DNA of 64,000 nucleotides. Origin: Ruegeria sp. 6PALISEP08 (GTDB lineage: Bacteria; Pseudomonadota; Alphaproteobacteria; Rhodobacterales; Rhodobacteraceae). Below the pieces are notes generated by a model. It did no database searches. It was not told the DNA's origin and was given only the letters and a program-made list of their open reading frames with translations. Positions 1-9,151 of this stretch are shown piece by piece. A program made the position numbers and the translations under genes. Every line of letters begins with the position of its first letter. The stretch's first letter is position 1. The stretch spans positions 1 to 64,000 of the forward strand of contig NZ_LGXZ01000001.1 of the NCBI RefSeq assembly GCF_001238295.1, written 5' to 3'.

Positions 1-7
1 CCTGACC

Positions 8-637
8 CTAATTCACTTCTGAAATTATTACCCCCCCCCGCTTCACCAAGATGTCAACAATTGCGTCGACCCCTTTTTTGTGGCGAAGGGACGAGAACAA
101 AAATGGCCGTCCTTTGCGCATTCTGGCTGCATCTCGTTCCATTATCTCCAGTGAAGCGCCAACATGCGGCGCCAGATCGGTTTTGTTTATGACCAGGATG
201 TCGGATTTTGTTATTGCCGGTCCGCCTTTTCGTGGGATTTCCTCTCCAGCGGCGACGTCGATCACATAGATTGTAAGGTCTGCGAGTTCCGGACTGAAAG
301 TAGCCGACAGGTTGTCGCCGCCGCTTTCGATCAGAACGACATCAAGATCGGGATGGCGTTCCTGCATTTCAGCAACCGCTGCAAGGTTTATCGATGCATC
401 CTCGCGGATTGCTGTGTGTGGGCAACCGCCCGTTTCGACGCCGATAATCCTATCTTGGGGAAGGACCTGCATGCGCACCAGCGCTTCGGCATCCTCCTGC
501 GTATAAATGTCATTGGTGATGACGCCCACTGAACAAACATCGCGCAGGGCTTCAGACAAGGCAGCGGTCAAAGTGGTCTTTCCGGCCCCAACCGGGCCAC
601 CAATGCCAACGCGAAGAGGGCCGTTCATACTGCTCAT
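8..637 (-). CDS. ureG: Urease accessory GTPase UreG
   Basis: UreG is the cytoplasmic SIMIBI-class GTPase that, with UreD, UreF and UreE, delivers nickel to apo-urease. The protein has a Walker A loop GGPVGAGKT near residue 10, a CPH metal-binding motif in [11 protein letters not shown], and the NKTD guanine-specificity motif. The reading frame runs further upstream, but the start at 637 is preferred because it gives the usual 209 residues and an ATGA overlap with the ureF stop. It is the last visible gene of the minus-strand urease operon, and its stop lies 8 bases from the window edge. Confidence 0.96.
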   Translation of the reverse strand: MSSMNGPLRVGIGGPVGAGKTTLTAALSEALRDVCSVGVITNDIYTQEDAEALVRMQVLPQDRIIGVETGGCPHTAIREDASINLAAVAEMQERHPDLDVVLIESGGDNLSATFSPELADLTIYVIDVAAGEEIPRKGGPAITKSDILVINKTDLAPHVGASLEIMERDAARMRKGRPFLFSSLRHKKGVDAIVDILVKRGGVIISEVN

Positions 638-1287
638 GTTCGGAATATCCTTGAATACTGTGTTTCGTGTCTCATCGACGCGATGTCCGTTAGGAACGCA
701 GTCGAACTCAATTCTTCCAAGCCTGCCACTTGCGTACTTTCGGCGATATGAGCACATAGCGGTGTCAAATTACGGATTAGTTTCTGAGCGTCGGTTTGCC
801 CCAGCGGCACAAGACGCGTTGCGCAAGCGACCAAGTTGCTTGCGAATGCTTGTAGATACATCTTCGTCGTCAGCAGTAGCGGGAGGTTCTGCAGACGCGC
901 GGCGTGGCCTACTGAAACTGGGTAGGAAAGCTGTTGGATGTCTAAATCCCAGACATCTCCTGTGACAGTCCCGAACGCCTGTCCCAGCAGTTCGGTTTCC
1001 ATTTTCCTTTCGGATGACGCGCAGATAGCCCGTGCTTTGGCATCGATGCTGTCAAGTTCATCTTTGTCCCGCGCGTTGTATGCGGACACTACGAGCAGAG
1101 CATCATTCCACCCAGATCCGTGTTCCAGCGCATCTGAAATCCAGGCTTCGGCGTCTTGGGAACTGGCGACCGCTCCTTCGTCAATTGCAGTTTCCAACCC
1201 ATGAGAATAAACAAAGCCCCCCACAGGGTATGCTGGAGACAACCACTGGGTCAGCGTCAGGATATCGGCGTCAGTGGGCGTGGCCAT
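634..1287 (-). CDS. ureF: Urease accessory protein UreF
   Basis: UreF is an all-helical protein of the UreD–UreF–UreG activation complex and is thought to gate UreG GTPase activity. The family signature is the N-terminal [17 protein letters not shown] block, followed by a helical body and a C-terminal stretch rich in Arg, His and Glu. ATG codons also occur at 1305 and 1299. I chose 1287 because [18 protein letters not shown] resembles family N-termini and shortens the overlap with ureE to 17 bp. The gene overlaps ureG by 4 bp, so translation is probably coupled. Confidence 0.94.
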   Translation of the reverse strand: MATPTDADILTLTQWLSPAYPVGGFVYSHGLETAIDEGAVASSQDAEAWISDALEHGSGWNDALLVVSAYNARDKDELDSIDAKARAICASSERKMETELLGQAFGTVTGDVWDLDIQQLSYPVSVGHAARLQNLPLLLTTKMYLQAFASNLVACATRLVPLGQTDAQKLIRNLTPLCAHIAESTQVAGLEELSSTAFLTDIASMRHETQYSRIFRT

Positions 1288-1723
1288 GTGTCCTGCCATG
1301 GCCATAGGCTCCGCCTTCGGGGTTGAACGGTTCGTGCACCTCGCGCACTGTGGCTCCGATTTTCAATAGCATATCTCGGATCACATGATCGACCTGGATC
1401 AGCAGACGATCCTTTTCGATCTGGCAGGGCGTGTGGCGATTGCCGATATGCCACGCGATGCGTGTCAGGTCCGGAGCGGAAACCTCTAGCAGTGCTTCGG
1501 GCGCAGCCTGTATTTCCACTTCGCGACCGTCGTCCAGAACCAACGTGCCACCGTGGTTCAACGAGGTGGTTTGCGCCAGATCGACGAGGATTTGTTCGCC
1601 ACTTTCACAGGTCAGAACCTTGCGACGCAAAAACCGATCGTCATAAGTCAGCGACAGGCAATCTGCCGGATCACTGTGCGCGTGATCCGAGTACCGGCGC
1701 GCGGTACAGAGCAGGGCGGTCAT
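1271..1723 (-). CDS. ureE: Urease accessory nickel metallochaperone UreE
   Basis: UreE is the nickel-binding dimer that hands Ni(II) to UreG. It has the two-domain UreE layout in about 150 residues, with WHIGNRHTPCQIE in the metal-binding core and a C-terminal tail ending HGRTHGHAH that should bind extra nickel. The frame is open to 1774, but the ATG at 1723 (MTALLCTARRY) gives the expected length. It follows the DUF1127 gene by 28 bp and overlaps ureF. Confidence 0.93.
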   Translation of the reverse strand: MTALLCTARRYSDHAHSDPADCLSLTYDDRFLRRKVLTCESGEQILVDLAQTTSLNHGGTLVLDDGREVEIQAAPEALLEVSAPDLTRIAWHIGNRHTPCQIEKDRLLIQVDHVIRDMLLKIGATVREVHEPFNPEGGAYGHGRTHGHAH

Positions 1724-1751
1724 GCGATCACCCCCTCTGCAGCAGGAACGG

Positions 1752-1976
1752 TCAGAGCCAGATTGAATCCGCAAACACCCGGTGCACGATCCGTTCGCGT
1801 GATAGGCCGCGTTTTTTCAACTCTTCGTCGCTGAGCGATCGCAGGAATTCGACTTGCCGAACGCGGGATTGAGCTTCGGCCACACTGATCAGAGCCCCGT
1901 AGACTGATGCTGCGATGGACGCGATCAGACCGGGCAGCGAAAAGCGTGCGTGAGATTGTGTTGCTGCGTGTGCCAT
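1752..1976 (-). CDS. DUF1127-type small protein inside the urease operon
   Basis: This is a 74-residue protein with a short helical N-terminus (GLIASIAASVYGALIS) and a C-terminal block, LSDEELKKRGLSRERI, that resembles the DUF1127 (YjiS-like) motif. Some DUF1127 proteins have roles in RNA turnover or phosphate and carbon physiology; nothing links this one to urease chemistry. It lies between ureC and ureE on the same strand, so it should be co-transcribed with them. The ATG at 1976 is preferred over 2012 because it begins at the compact MAHAATQ N-terminus. The family call rests on the C-terminal motif only. Confidence 0.72.
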   Translation of the reverse strand: MAHAATQSHARFSLPGLIASIAASVYGALISVAEAQSRVRQVEFLRSLSDEELKKRGLSRERIVHRVFADSIWL

Positions 1977-2097
1977 TTGGACCCTCGTAAACGTTGGTCC
2001 TCCCTTGGGCATTAATATCTGTCATATCGGCCTCACATTGAAGTGGGTGTTTGGTCATTTCTGCGTTGCGCGCGGTGCAATGCAGCATAATTTTTAA

Positions 2098-3858
2098 TCA
2101 GAACATAAAGTATCGCTGTGCCATTGGCAGCACTTCGGCGGGTTGGCAGGTCAGCAATTCGCCATCTGCCCGGACTTCGTAGGTTTCTGGATCAACTTCG
2201 ACATGAGGTGTCGCGTTGTTGAGCAGAAGATCCTGTTTGCCAATCTCTCGCGTGTTTTGGACAGCGACGGTCTGCTTTGCCAATCCTAGTGTATCACCGA
2301 TCCCGTCCGCCAGCGCGGCTTGCGACACAAAGGTGATTGCTGAGTTTTCAACGGATCGACCATAGGCACCGAACATTGGCCGACTATAAACCGGCTGCGG
2401 GGTGGGTATCGAAGCATTGGGATCACCCATCTGTGCACAAACGATGGTGCCGCCTAGCAAAACCATCTCAGGCTTAACTCCAAAAAAGGCAGGGTCCCAT
2501 AGGACAAGGTCGGCGCGTTTTCCTTCCTCGATACTGCCAATCTCGTGGCTGAGGCCATGGGCAACGGCAGGGTTAATCGTGTACTTGGCGATGTAACGGC
2601 GAACGCGCAGGTTGTCGTTGTCACCGGATTCCTCCGGCAGGCGGCCTCGCTGTTTCTTCATTTTATCAGCCGTTTGCCACGTACGGATCAACACCTCGCC
2701 AACGCGGCCCATAGCCTGACTGTCGGACGCGATGATGCTGAAGGCACCCATGTCGTGCAGGATATCTTCAGCCGCGATGGTTTCACGCCGGATGCGGCTT
2801 TCAGCAAAGGCCACGTCCTCGGGGATGGATTTGTCGAGGTGATGACAGACCATCAGCATGTCGAGATGTTCCTCTACCGTGTTAACCGTAAAGGGCCGCG
2901 TCGGGTTGGTAGAGGAGGGTAGGACATGGTCCTCACCGCAGATCTTGATGATGTCGGGGGCGTGGCCGCCGCCCGCGCCTTCGGTATGGAAAGCGTGGAT
3001 AGTACGGCCCTTTATCGCGGCCACTGTATTTTCAACAAACCCGGATTCGTTGAGCGTGTCGGTGTGGATCATCACCTGAACGTCCATCGCATCAGCGACC
3101 GAAAGGCAGCAGTCGATGGCCGCAGGGGTCGTGCCCCAGTCCTCATGCAGTTTCAGGGCACAAGCTCCGGCTCTGACCTGTTCCTCCAGTGCAGCTGGAA
3201 GCGAAGCATTTCCCTTGCCCGCAAAAGCAAGATTCATGGGAAAAGCATCCGCCGCCTGCAACATCCGGCCGATATGCCATGGACCCGGGGTGCATGTGGT
3301 CGCCAGAGTGCCATGTGCCGGGCCGGTGCCACCACCAAGCATGGTCGTCAGGCCAGAATGCAGCGCGTCCTCTATCTGTTGAGGGCAGATGAAGTGAATA
3401 TGGCTGTCGAATCCGCCAGCCGTCAGGATGCGACCCTCGCCCGCGATGGCCTCTGTGCCGGGGCCGATGATGATGTCTACGCCGGGCTGCGTATCCGGAT
3501 TTCCGGCTTTACCAATCTTGGCGATGCGCCCGTCTTTTAGGCCGACATCCGCCTTGTAGATACCCAAGTGATCCACGATCAGAGCATTGGTGATCACTGT
3601 GTCCACGGCGCCTTCGGCACGCGTGGCCTGAGACTGCCCCATCCCATCGCGAATGACTTTGCCACCACCGAATTTAACCTCTTCACCATAGACATCTTCG
3701 CGGTGACCGGTCTCGCTGAAACGCGCAGTCGTTGCGCGCTCCACGATCAGGTCTTTTTCTACTTCGATGATCAGATCGGTATCTGCCAATCGTACTTTGT
3801 CGCCGACCGTGGGGCCGAACATGGAGGCATAGTCACTCCGGCTGATCTTGCCCGGCAT
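2098..3858 (-). CDS. ureC: Urease alpha subunit (catalytic)
   Basis: UreC carries the bi-nickel site that hydrolyses urea to ammonia and carbamate. It shows SHIHF (His153, His155), the carbamylated lysine in ALKLHED (about residue 236), the mobile-flap motif VCHHLD with the flap cysteine, and SDSQAMGR with the fifth metal ligand. At 586 residues it is longer than the roughly 567-residue Klebsiella type. The extra residues appear to be an insertion around 38–56, between EVEKDL and YGEEVKF. It overlaps ureB by 26 bp. Confidence 0.98.
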   Translation of the reverse strand: MPGKISRSDYASMFGPTVGDKVRLADTDLIIEVEKDLIVERATTARFSETGHREDVYGEEVKFGGGKVIRDGMGQSQATRAEGAVDTVITNALIVDHLGIYKADVGLKDGRIAKIGKAGNPDTQPGVDIIIGPGTEAIAGEGRILTAGGFDSHIHFICPQQIEDALHSGLTTMLGGGTGPAHGTLATTCTPGPWHIGRMLQAADAFPMNLAFAGKGNASLPAALEEQVRAGACALKLHEDWGTTPAAIDCCLSVADAMDVQVMIHTDTLNESGFVENTVAAIKGRTIHAFHTEGAGGGHAPDIIKICGEDHVLPSSTNPTRPFTVNTVEEHLDMLMVCHHLDKSIPEDVAFAESRIRRETIAAEDILHDMGAFSIIASDSQAMGRVGEVLIRTWQTADKMKKQRGRLPEESGDNDNLRVRRYIAKYTINPAVAHGLSHEIGSIEEGKRADLVLWDPAFFGVKPEMVLLGGTIVCAQMGDPNASIPTPQPVYSRPMFGAYGRSVENSAITFVSQAALADGIGDTLGLAKQTVAVQNTREIGKQDLLLNNATPHVEVDPETYEVRADGELLTCQPAEVLPMAQRYFMF

Positions 3859-4165
3859 CTTTCAAAGCCCCCATGATGTGCATATTGAAACCGTAGATGT
3901 GGCGGCGCCCCTCAAATGGCACCAGCATAACTTCGCGAGTTTGGCCTGGCTCAAATCGCACCGCAGTGCCCGCTGGGATGTCCAGCCGCATACCCAAAGC
4001 TGCATACCGATCCAAATCCAGAGCCGGGTTTGCTTCGGAAAAATGGTAGTGACTGCCGACCTGTATTGGTCGGTCGCCGGTATTGGCGACGATAACAAGA
4101 CGGCTGCTGCGTCCTGCGTTCAGCGTCAGTGAGCCTTCGGCCGGAATAATCTCACCCGGGATCAT
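3833..4165 (-). CDS. ureB: Urease beta subunit
   Basis: This is the 110-residue structural beta subunit of the (αβγ)3 urease. Typical blocks are [11 protein letters not shown] at the N-terminus, [15 protein letters not shown] and [15 protein letters not shown]. The start codon overlaps the stop of the preceding 53-residue membrane-protein gene as ATGA, and the 3' end overlaps ureC by 26 bp, so translation looks coupled along this part of the operon. The order A–small ORF–B–C keeps the three structural subunits together. Confidence 0.97.
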   Translation of the reverse strand: MIPGEIIPAEGSLTLNAGRSSRLVIVANTGDRPIQVGSHYHFSEANPALDLDRYAALGMRLDIPAGTAVRFEPGQTREVMLVPFEGRRHIYGFNMHIMGALKDAGQDQPE

Positions 4166-4323
4166 TTCGGCTGCTTCAAAATCACGGTTATGGCGATGAC
4201 CGCGATCAAAGCCAACCCAGCTGCGAGCGCGGCGTAATCACTGCCATGGGCGTGAACTTGGGTATCCGAATGGGCCATGGCCGGACCAGCCAGAATGAGA
4301 GCGGGAAACAGCATACGGTTCAT
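4162..4323 (-). CDS. Small membrane protein between ureA and ureB (unknown function)
   Basis: This is a 53-residue reading frame. The first residues, [17 protein letters not shown], look like a signal peptide. They are followed by a short stretch with three histidines ([10 protein letters not shown]) and one strong transmembrane helix ([19 protein letters not shown]) ending in KQPK. A good ribosome site, AAAGGAGT, precedes the ATG, and the stop overlaps the ureB start as ATGA, which is strong evidence that it is translated. I recognise no named family. The histidines might touch nickel, but that is only a guess. Confidence 0.72.
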   Translation of the reverse strand: MNRMLFPALILAGPAMAHSDTQVHAHGSDYAALAAGLALIAVIAITVILKQPK

Positions 4324-4341
4324 GGGTGACTCCTTTGGAAA

Positions 4342-4644
4342 TTAGCGAATGGGGTTGTGGACAGTCACAAGTTTTGTGCCATCCGGGAAAGTGGCTTCGA
4401 CCTGCACCTCGTGGATCATCTCGGGCACGCCTTCCATGCATTGGTCCCGGGAGATCACTTCAGCCCCGGCTTGCATCATGTCGGCGACCGAACGGCCATC
4501 ACGCGCGCCTTCGACCACGGCGTCGGTGATCAAGGCGATAGCCTCGGGGTGGTTCAGCCTAACGCCGCGGGCCAGCCGTTTGCGAGCAACCTCAGCGGCC
4601 ATAGCGACCAGCAGTTTGTCTTTTTCACGAGGGGTCAGGTTCAT
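4342..4644 (-). CDS. ureA: Urease gamma subunit
   Basis: This 100-residue gamma subunit begins [20 protein letters not shown] and contains [14 protein letters not shown] and [18 protein letters not shown], all typical of UreA. It starts 1 bp after the ureD stop and lies 18 bp before the small membrane-protein gene. Separate genes for gamma and beta are the usual bacterial arrangement. It is part of the structural core of cytoplasmic urease. Confidence 0.98.
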   Translation of the reverse strand: MNLTPREKDKLLVAMAAEVARKRLARGVRLNHPEAIALITDAVVEGARDGRSVADMMQAGAEVISRDQCMEGVPEMIHEVQVEATFPDGTKLVTVHNPIR

Positions 4645-4645
4645 G

Positions 4646-5482
4646 TCAGAGCATCCAGCATCGGGGCAATGTGTCTTTGTTCAGTCGGCGCAGAACTGGT
4701 ATCAGCGTTCGGCGCAGAGCAAAGCTGTTGCTGGCCAGAATGCGAATGACCAATAGGTCTTTCCGGATCACGGTTGCCCCTGCGGTGTCCGGTAGCATTG
4801 CCCGGACAGGTTTCAGATGACCTTCGGCAGAACTCGACGCTAAGACGATTAGCGCCATCGCCCCTGCGCCATTTGTAATATGCGGCTTGGATACGTGCGT
4901 ATGCCAATCACCAGAGAACCTAATCGCATCGAGAAACACTGGCGTCTCTTCGCGCCGAATCTCGATCCGATCGCGCAAGCGAATGTCCGTCAGCGTCTCG
5001 CCCATGGCAACGCGCCCAAAGACCAGCGGCTCGACCATCAGCATTTCAGCATCGAGCGCCAAGTCGATCCTAAGGCGTCGGTCCAAAGCGCTGCCGTTGT
5101 ACAGGATGGTCTCCTGCGGCAGCCAGTTCAGCCGGGCGCCATCCTCAACCGTCAAATGGTTTGTAATCTGGCCCCATTCTTTGGGCTGGGCTTTGTAGGC
5201 GCGCTCGCAGGCTTGTGTCGTCAAGGTCAGCGCCGTGCATTTTGCTGCCTTGCAAGAAAACCGGAATGAATCGCCTCCGGTCACGCCGCCCGCCGTGTTC
5301 AGAAGAACCGCATCAAGATCAGGTGTGATCGTTCTGGGGAACAGGCATTTAAAGGACCCAGACTGGCGAAATCTGTCCAGCACAGTCCTGTTGCCCAATT
5401 GCTTGGTGCTTAAGCTTACGGTGCCTGCAGCACGTGGCGGTACCGCGCTGAGCGTGGGTAATATGGCTGCAACTTGTGTAAT
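4646..5482 (-). CDS. ureD: Urease accessory protein UreD, probable ATT start
   Basis: UreD (UreH) binds apo-urease and, with UreF and UreG, carries nickel to the active site. The core is clear: [30 protein letters not shown] and a C-terminal [16 protein letters not shown]. The only standard start, TTG at 5398, falls inside the conserved first strand. The frame stays open upstream to a TAA, and the residues there ([11 protein letters not shown]) fit the family. In that stretch there is no ATG, GTG or TTG. An ATT at 5482 lies 6 bases after AAAGG and would give 278 residues, the usual length. The start is therefore uncertain; the gene is not. Confidence 0.88.
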   Translation of the reverse strand: MTQVAAILPTLSAVPPRAAGTVSLSTKQLGNRTVLDRFRQSGSFKCLFPRTITPDLDAVLLNTAGGVTGGDSFRFSCKAAKCTALTLTTQACERAYKAQPKEWGQITNHLTVEDGARLNWLPQETILYNGSALDRRLRIDLALDAEMLMVEPLVFGRVAMGETLTDIRLRDRIEIRREETPVFLDAIRFSGDWHTHVSKPHITNGAGAMALIVLASSSAEGHLKPVRAMLPDTAGATVIRKDLLVIRILASNSFALRRTLIPVLRRLNKDTLPRCWML

Positions 5483-5855
5483 AGGGCACCTTTAGCGCGT
5501 CGTTTGGTGCCACCTGTTTCTCTGTTGAAGTGTCCGAACACTAATCTGCAGTGTCGGAATCTGCTTATTTCCACATCGTGTGTCTAAATTTTAGACAGCA
5601 ACGCCCGACTTAGATGAAAAAATATGCGCTTCTCGCCGATTTCCCAAATTGGGCTAAAGGTAAGTTGCCAACCTTGCTGCAATGCAGAAACCGTATGGGT
5701 GCCACCGTGGAAATGACCCGGGGTGTGTGACGGCTGCGCGAAATGGACCTCGAACACAACCGCCACACGGAACGCAACAACAGTTGCGGGGATCAGGTAG
5801 AAGAAGAGTGTGCCTTTGCGCAAGCCCTCTCTCCCAGCCCCGCCAGGAGGATTAC
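5483..5855. promoter_or_regulatory. Divergent ure/urt control region with repeats and palindromes
   Basis: These 373 bp separate the two divergent operons and carry no gene I can support. Visible elements are an inverted pair GGGCACC (5484) / GGTGCC (5506), two direct repeats AGTGTCCGAA (5529) and AGTGTCGGAA (5550) set 21 bp apart, the first of which is also the palindrome AGTGTCCGAACACT, and a perfect 8+1+8 palindrome TGTCTAAATTTTAGACA at 5581–5597. Shared nitrogen-responsive control of both operons is likely, but the binding proteins cannot be named. A strong AGGAGG at 5845–5850 serves urtA. Confidence 0.55.
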
Positions 5856-7136
5856 ATGAAATCGCTCAAATCCACGCTCGCCGGATCGGTTGTCTTTGCT
5901 GCCATAGCCACCGCTGCCTTGTCTGCCGAAGACACGATCAAGGTCGGAGTGCTGCATTCGCTGTCGGGCACGATGGCAATCTCGGAGACTACTCTGAAAG
6001 ACACCATGCTGATGCTGATCGACCAGCAAAACGCTAAAGGTGGTCTTTTGGGCAAGCAGCTTGAGGCCGTTGTTGTGGATCCTGCATCGGATTGGCCGCT
6101 GTTCGCGGAAAAAGCGCGTGAGCTGCTGACCGTCCACGAGGTGGATGTGATCTTTGGCAACTGGACTTCGGTCAGCCGCAAATCAGTACTGCCGGTGATC
6201 GAAGAGCTGAACGGTCTGCTGTTCTATCCGGTTCAGTATGAGGGTGAAGAAAGCTCTAAAAATGTCTTTTACACAGGTGCGTCCCCGAACCAGCAGGCGA
6301 TCCCTGCGACCGATTATTTCCTGGAGGAACTGGGGGTCGAGAAATTCGCTCTGCTCGGCACGGACTATGTCTATCCCAGGACCACCAACAATATTTTGGA
6401 AAGCTACCTTAAGCAAAAGGGTATTGCGGACGCGGATATCTTCGTCAACTACACCCCCTTTGGCCATTCTGACTGGTCCAAGATCGTATCTGACGTTGTT
6501 GCACTGGGCGAAGATGGCAAAAAGGTTGGTGTGATCTCGACCATCAACGGAGACGCCAATATTGGTTTCTATAAAGAACTGGCCGCTGCTGGCGTTTCGG
6601 CAGATGACATTCCTGTCGTGGCCTTTTCGGTTGGTGAGGAAGAACTGTCCGGCCTGGATACCGCGAACCTCGTCGGCCATTTGGCGGCTTGGAACTATTT
6701 CCAGTCGGCGGATACTGATGTGAATGCCGAGTTTGTCGAAACTTGGAAAGCCACCATGGGTGACGAACGGGTGACCAACGATCCTATGGAGGCGCATTAC
6801 ATCGGCTTCAACATGTGGGTGAATGCCGCGACCGAAGCCGGCTCGACCGAAGTAGACGCTGTGCGCGCCGCCATGTACGGGCAGGAATTCCCGAACCTGA
6901 CCGGCGGTACTGCTGTGATGTTGCCGAACCACCATCTGGCTAAGCCGGTTCTGATTGGTGAGATTCAGGAAGACGGCCAGTTCGACATCATCAGTGAAAC
7001 GGACGTTGTGCCGGGCGATGCATGGACCGACTTCCTGCCTGAATCCGCAGTGCTGAAATCGGATTGGAAAGATCTCGGCTGCGGTATGTACAACACCGAG
7101 ACCGAGAGCTGCGTTCAGACTTTGTCGAACTACTAA
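5856..7136 (+). CDS. urtA: Urea ABC transporter substrate-binding protein UrtA
   Basis: UrtA is the periplasmic receptor of the high-affinity urea importer. The 426-residue protein starts with a Sec signal peptide (MKSLKSTLAGSVVFAAIATA, cleavage near SAED). It then shows the amide/urea-binding fold with VGVLHSLSGTMAISE, LLFYPVQYEG and DPMEAHYIGFNMW, typical of UrtA rather than branched-chain amino-acid receptors. The frame is open upstream, but ATG 5856 has a perfect AGGAGG and starts the signal peptide. A strong hairpin follows the stop before urtB. Confidence 0.96.
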   Translation: MKSLKSTLAGSVVFAAIATAALSAEDTIKVGVLHSLSGTMAISETTLKDTMLMLIDQQNAKGGLLGKQLEAVVVDPASDWPLFAEKARELLTVHEVDVIFGNWTSVSRKSVLPVIEELNGLLFYPVQYEGEESSKNVFYTGASPNQQAIPATDYFLEELGVEKFALLGTDYVYPRTTNNILESYLKQKGIADADIFVNYTPFGHSDWSKIVSDVVALGEDGKKVGVISTINGDANIGFYKELAAAGVSADDIPVVAFSVGEEELSGLDTANLVGHLAAWNYFQSADTDVNAEFVETWKATMGDERVTNDPMEAHYIGFNMWVNAATEAGSTEVDAVRAAMYGQEFPNLTGGTAVMLPNHHLAKPVLIGEIQEDGQFDIISETDVVPGDAWTDFLPESAVLKSDWKDLGCGMYNTETESCVQTLSNY

Positions 7137-7143
7137 ATCGTAC

Positions 7144-7171
7144 GCAAGGCGGGTGTGATCGCCCGCCTTGC
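7144..7171 (+). promoter_or_regulatory. Hairpin between urtA and urtB
   Basis: This is a perfect 10-bp stem, GCAAGGCGGG / CCCGCCTTGC, with an 8-base loop, in the 59-bp gap between urtA and urtB. No T-tract follows, so it is not a simple terminator. Such hairpins after the receptor gene of ABC operons can protect the upstream mRNA and raise receptor levels relative to the permeases; that role is inferred here. Confidence 0.6.
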
Positions 7172-7195
7172 CCAAAGACACGCGGGTTTCACCAC

Positions 7196-9148
7196 ATGTT
7201 AAGACTATTCCTTGCGGGCCTGGCAATTCTCTTCGCCTGCCTGAACGCCAACGCGCAAGAGGGCGGCCTGCAGCCGATATTGCAGGATCATCAGGAGATC
7301 ATTGTCAAAAGCTCGCGCAAGACGATCAAACCGGCGATAGATGCGCTTGCCGCCAGTGGGCTGCCGCAAGCGCAGGTGATGCTTGAGACATGGGCCGCCA
7401 AAGACATGTGGATGCGCAAGTCTGACGGTCTGTTCTTTGCCGGAACAAAGGCCGAAGGGCGGTTGTACGAACTGACCGATTTCGACACGGGCGAAGTGGT
7501 CGGTACCTTTGAGAAATCCGACCTGAAGCAATTGAAACCCAACAGCGGTGTCCGCGCTATGATCGGGACAGCACTGGTGCAGTTCCAGTTGACCGACCCG
7601 GACCGAAAGAAGCGCCTGGCCGCACTAAAATCCATTCAACGTGATCCCGAGGGCGCGCTGCTCGAACCTCTTCGTGCTTCGATTGAGGACGAGCCAGATG
7701 TGGATTTGAAGGTCCAGAAGCAACGGCTCGAACGGCTGCTGACTATTGGATACGACGAAGACGTTGTGGCCCGCGTGGCTGCAATTGAAGAAATGTCGAA
7801 CGATCTGGGTGTCGACGTCCGCGCGGCGTTGAACCCGTTACTCGTGACCGCACGAAAGACCGCTGCGGACCTGCCATCGGATGTTAACGTCGCCATCGTT
7901 CTGGAACCCGGATCAGACGCCTTGTCCCGGGACGACGCATACCACCTGTTGGTCGCGAGTGACCTGGCTGCGTCCCTTGTGTTGCCTGACGACATTCGCT
8001 TGGCTTTGGCTGCGAACATTGATGGTGGCCGCGTAGGGGGCATCCCGGTCGCGCAACTGAACAACAATACTGCGCGCGCGCAAGCCTACAGCACTCTGGC
8101 CGAAGCCGGAATTGTGCCTGCGTTCGTAACTGAGGCCGATATCGACACGGCGCTGGGTGCACATGTGTTCTTTGAGACTTATGCCGAACCGTCCATCGAA
8201 GTAACCGCCGCTGCCGAAAAAGCGCTAAAGAAGATCGAACTGAAAGTTGGCCTGAACCAAACGCTCGACCTGACGTTGGACGCGGTCTCTCTGGCCTCGA
8301 TTTATTTCCTAGCCGCAATTGGTTTGGCCATCACTTTCGGAGTGATGGGTGTAATCAACATGGCCCATGGCGAATTCATCATGATGGGCGCCTATACGGG
8401 CTATGTCGTTCAGCAGTACGTCCCCGACCATACGGTATCGATCATCGTTGCCATCCCAATGGCCTTTGCCGTCACGTTTGCCATGGGCGTCGCCATGGAG
8501 CGCCTGGTGATCCGTTGGCTTTATGCCCGCCCGTTGGAAACACTGCTGGCGACCTTTGGTATCTCGATTGCCTTGCAGCAACTGGCAAAGAACATCTTTG
8601 GTACACAGGCACGCCCTCTGACAGCTCCGGGTTGGCTGGACGGGGCCTGGGTGATGAACGATGTGGTCTCGATCAGCTATATCCGCATTGCGATCTTCGT
8701 TCTGGCGCTGATCTTTCTGGGGCTGTTCCTTTACATCATGAAACGGACAAGGCTGGGGCTTGAGATGCGTGCGGTTACGCAGAACCCGCGCATGGCAGGA
8801 TCGATGGGGATCAATCCGGGGAGGGTGAACATGCTGACATTCGGTCTGGGTTCCGGCATTGCCGGGATTGCCGGGGTCGCCATTGGCCTGTTCGCCAAAG
8901 TCACATCGGATCTGGGCAACGACTACATTGTGCAAAGTTTCATGACCGTGGTTGTCGGTGGTGTTGGCAACATCTGGGGCGCGCTGGCAGGCGCGGGGAT
9001 GATCGGGTTCCTGCAAAAGGGGATCGAGTGGATGAACCCTTCAAACACGCTCGCGGCGCAAACCTACATGATCATCTTCATCATCATTTTCATCCAATTC
9101 CGGCCACGAGGCATTATTGCCCTCAAAGGTCGCGCGGCGGGGGATTGA
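7196..9148 (+). CDS. urtB: Urea ABC transporter permease UrtB
   Basis: UrtB is one of the two LivH-like permeases of the urea importer. The 650-residue protein has a signal-like N-terminus (MLRLFLAGLAILFACLNANA). A roughly 320-residue helical region follows, expected to lie in the periplasm. The multi-helix permease begins near residue 360 (LTLDAVSLASIYFLAAIGLA) and includes GVINMAHGEFIMMGAYTGY, the family's signature. The long N-terminal extension is usual for UrtB and not for LivH. ATG 7196 is chosen because it begins the signal peptide. Confidence 0.95.
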   Translation: MLRLFLAGLAILFACLNANAQEGGLQPILQDHQEIIVKSSRKTIKPAIDALAASGLPQAQVMLETWAAKDMWMRKSDGLFFAGTKAEGRLYELTDFDTGEVVGTFEKSDLKQLKPNSGVRAMIGTALVQFQLTDPDRKKRLAALKSIQRDPEGALLEPLRASIEDEPDVDLKVQKQRLERLLTIGYDEDVVARVAAIEEMSNDLGVDVRAALNPLLVTARKTAADLPSDVNVAIVLEPGSDALSRDDAYHLLVASDLAASLVLPDDIRLALAANIDGGRVGGIPVAQLNNNTARAQAYSTLAEAGIVPAFVTEADIDTALGAHVFFETYAEPSIEVTAAAEKALKKIELKVGLNQTLDLTLDAVSLASIYFLAAIGLAITFGVMGVINMAHGEFIMMGAYTGYVVQQYVPDHTVSIIVAIPMAFAVTFAMGVAMERLVIRWLYARPLETLLATFGISIALQQLAKNIFGTQARPLTAPGWLDGAWVMNDVVSISYIRIAIFVLALIFLGLFLYIMKRTRLGLEMRAVTQNPRMAGSMGINPGRVNMLTFGLGSGIAGIAGVAIGLFAKVTSDLGNDYIVQSFMTVVVGGVGNIWGALAGAGMIGFLQKGIEWMNPSNTLAAQTYMIIFIIIFIQFRPRGIIALKGRAAGD

Positions 9149-9151
9149 GCC

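Noticed and set aside
1720-2088. Long open frame overlapping the DUF1127 gene on the minus strand.
   Set aside because: Its translation lacks motifs and crosses the ureE start; the DUF1127 frame has the better start and family pattern.
8309-9016. Long minus-strand frame inside urtB.
   Set aside because: It is opposite clear permease helices and its translation is His- and Gln-rich, typical of a shadow of conserved coding sequence.
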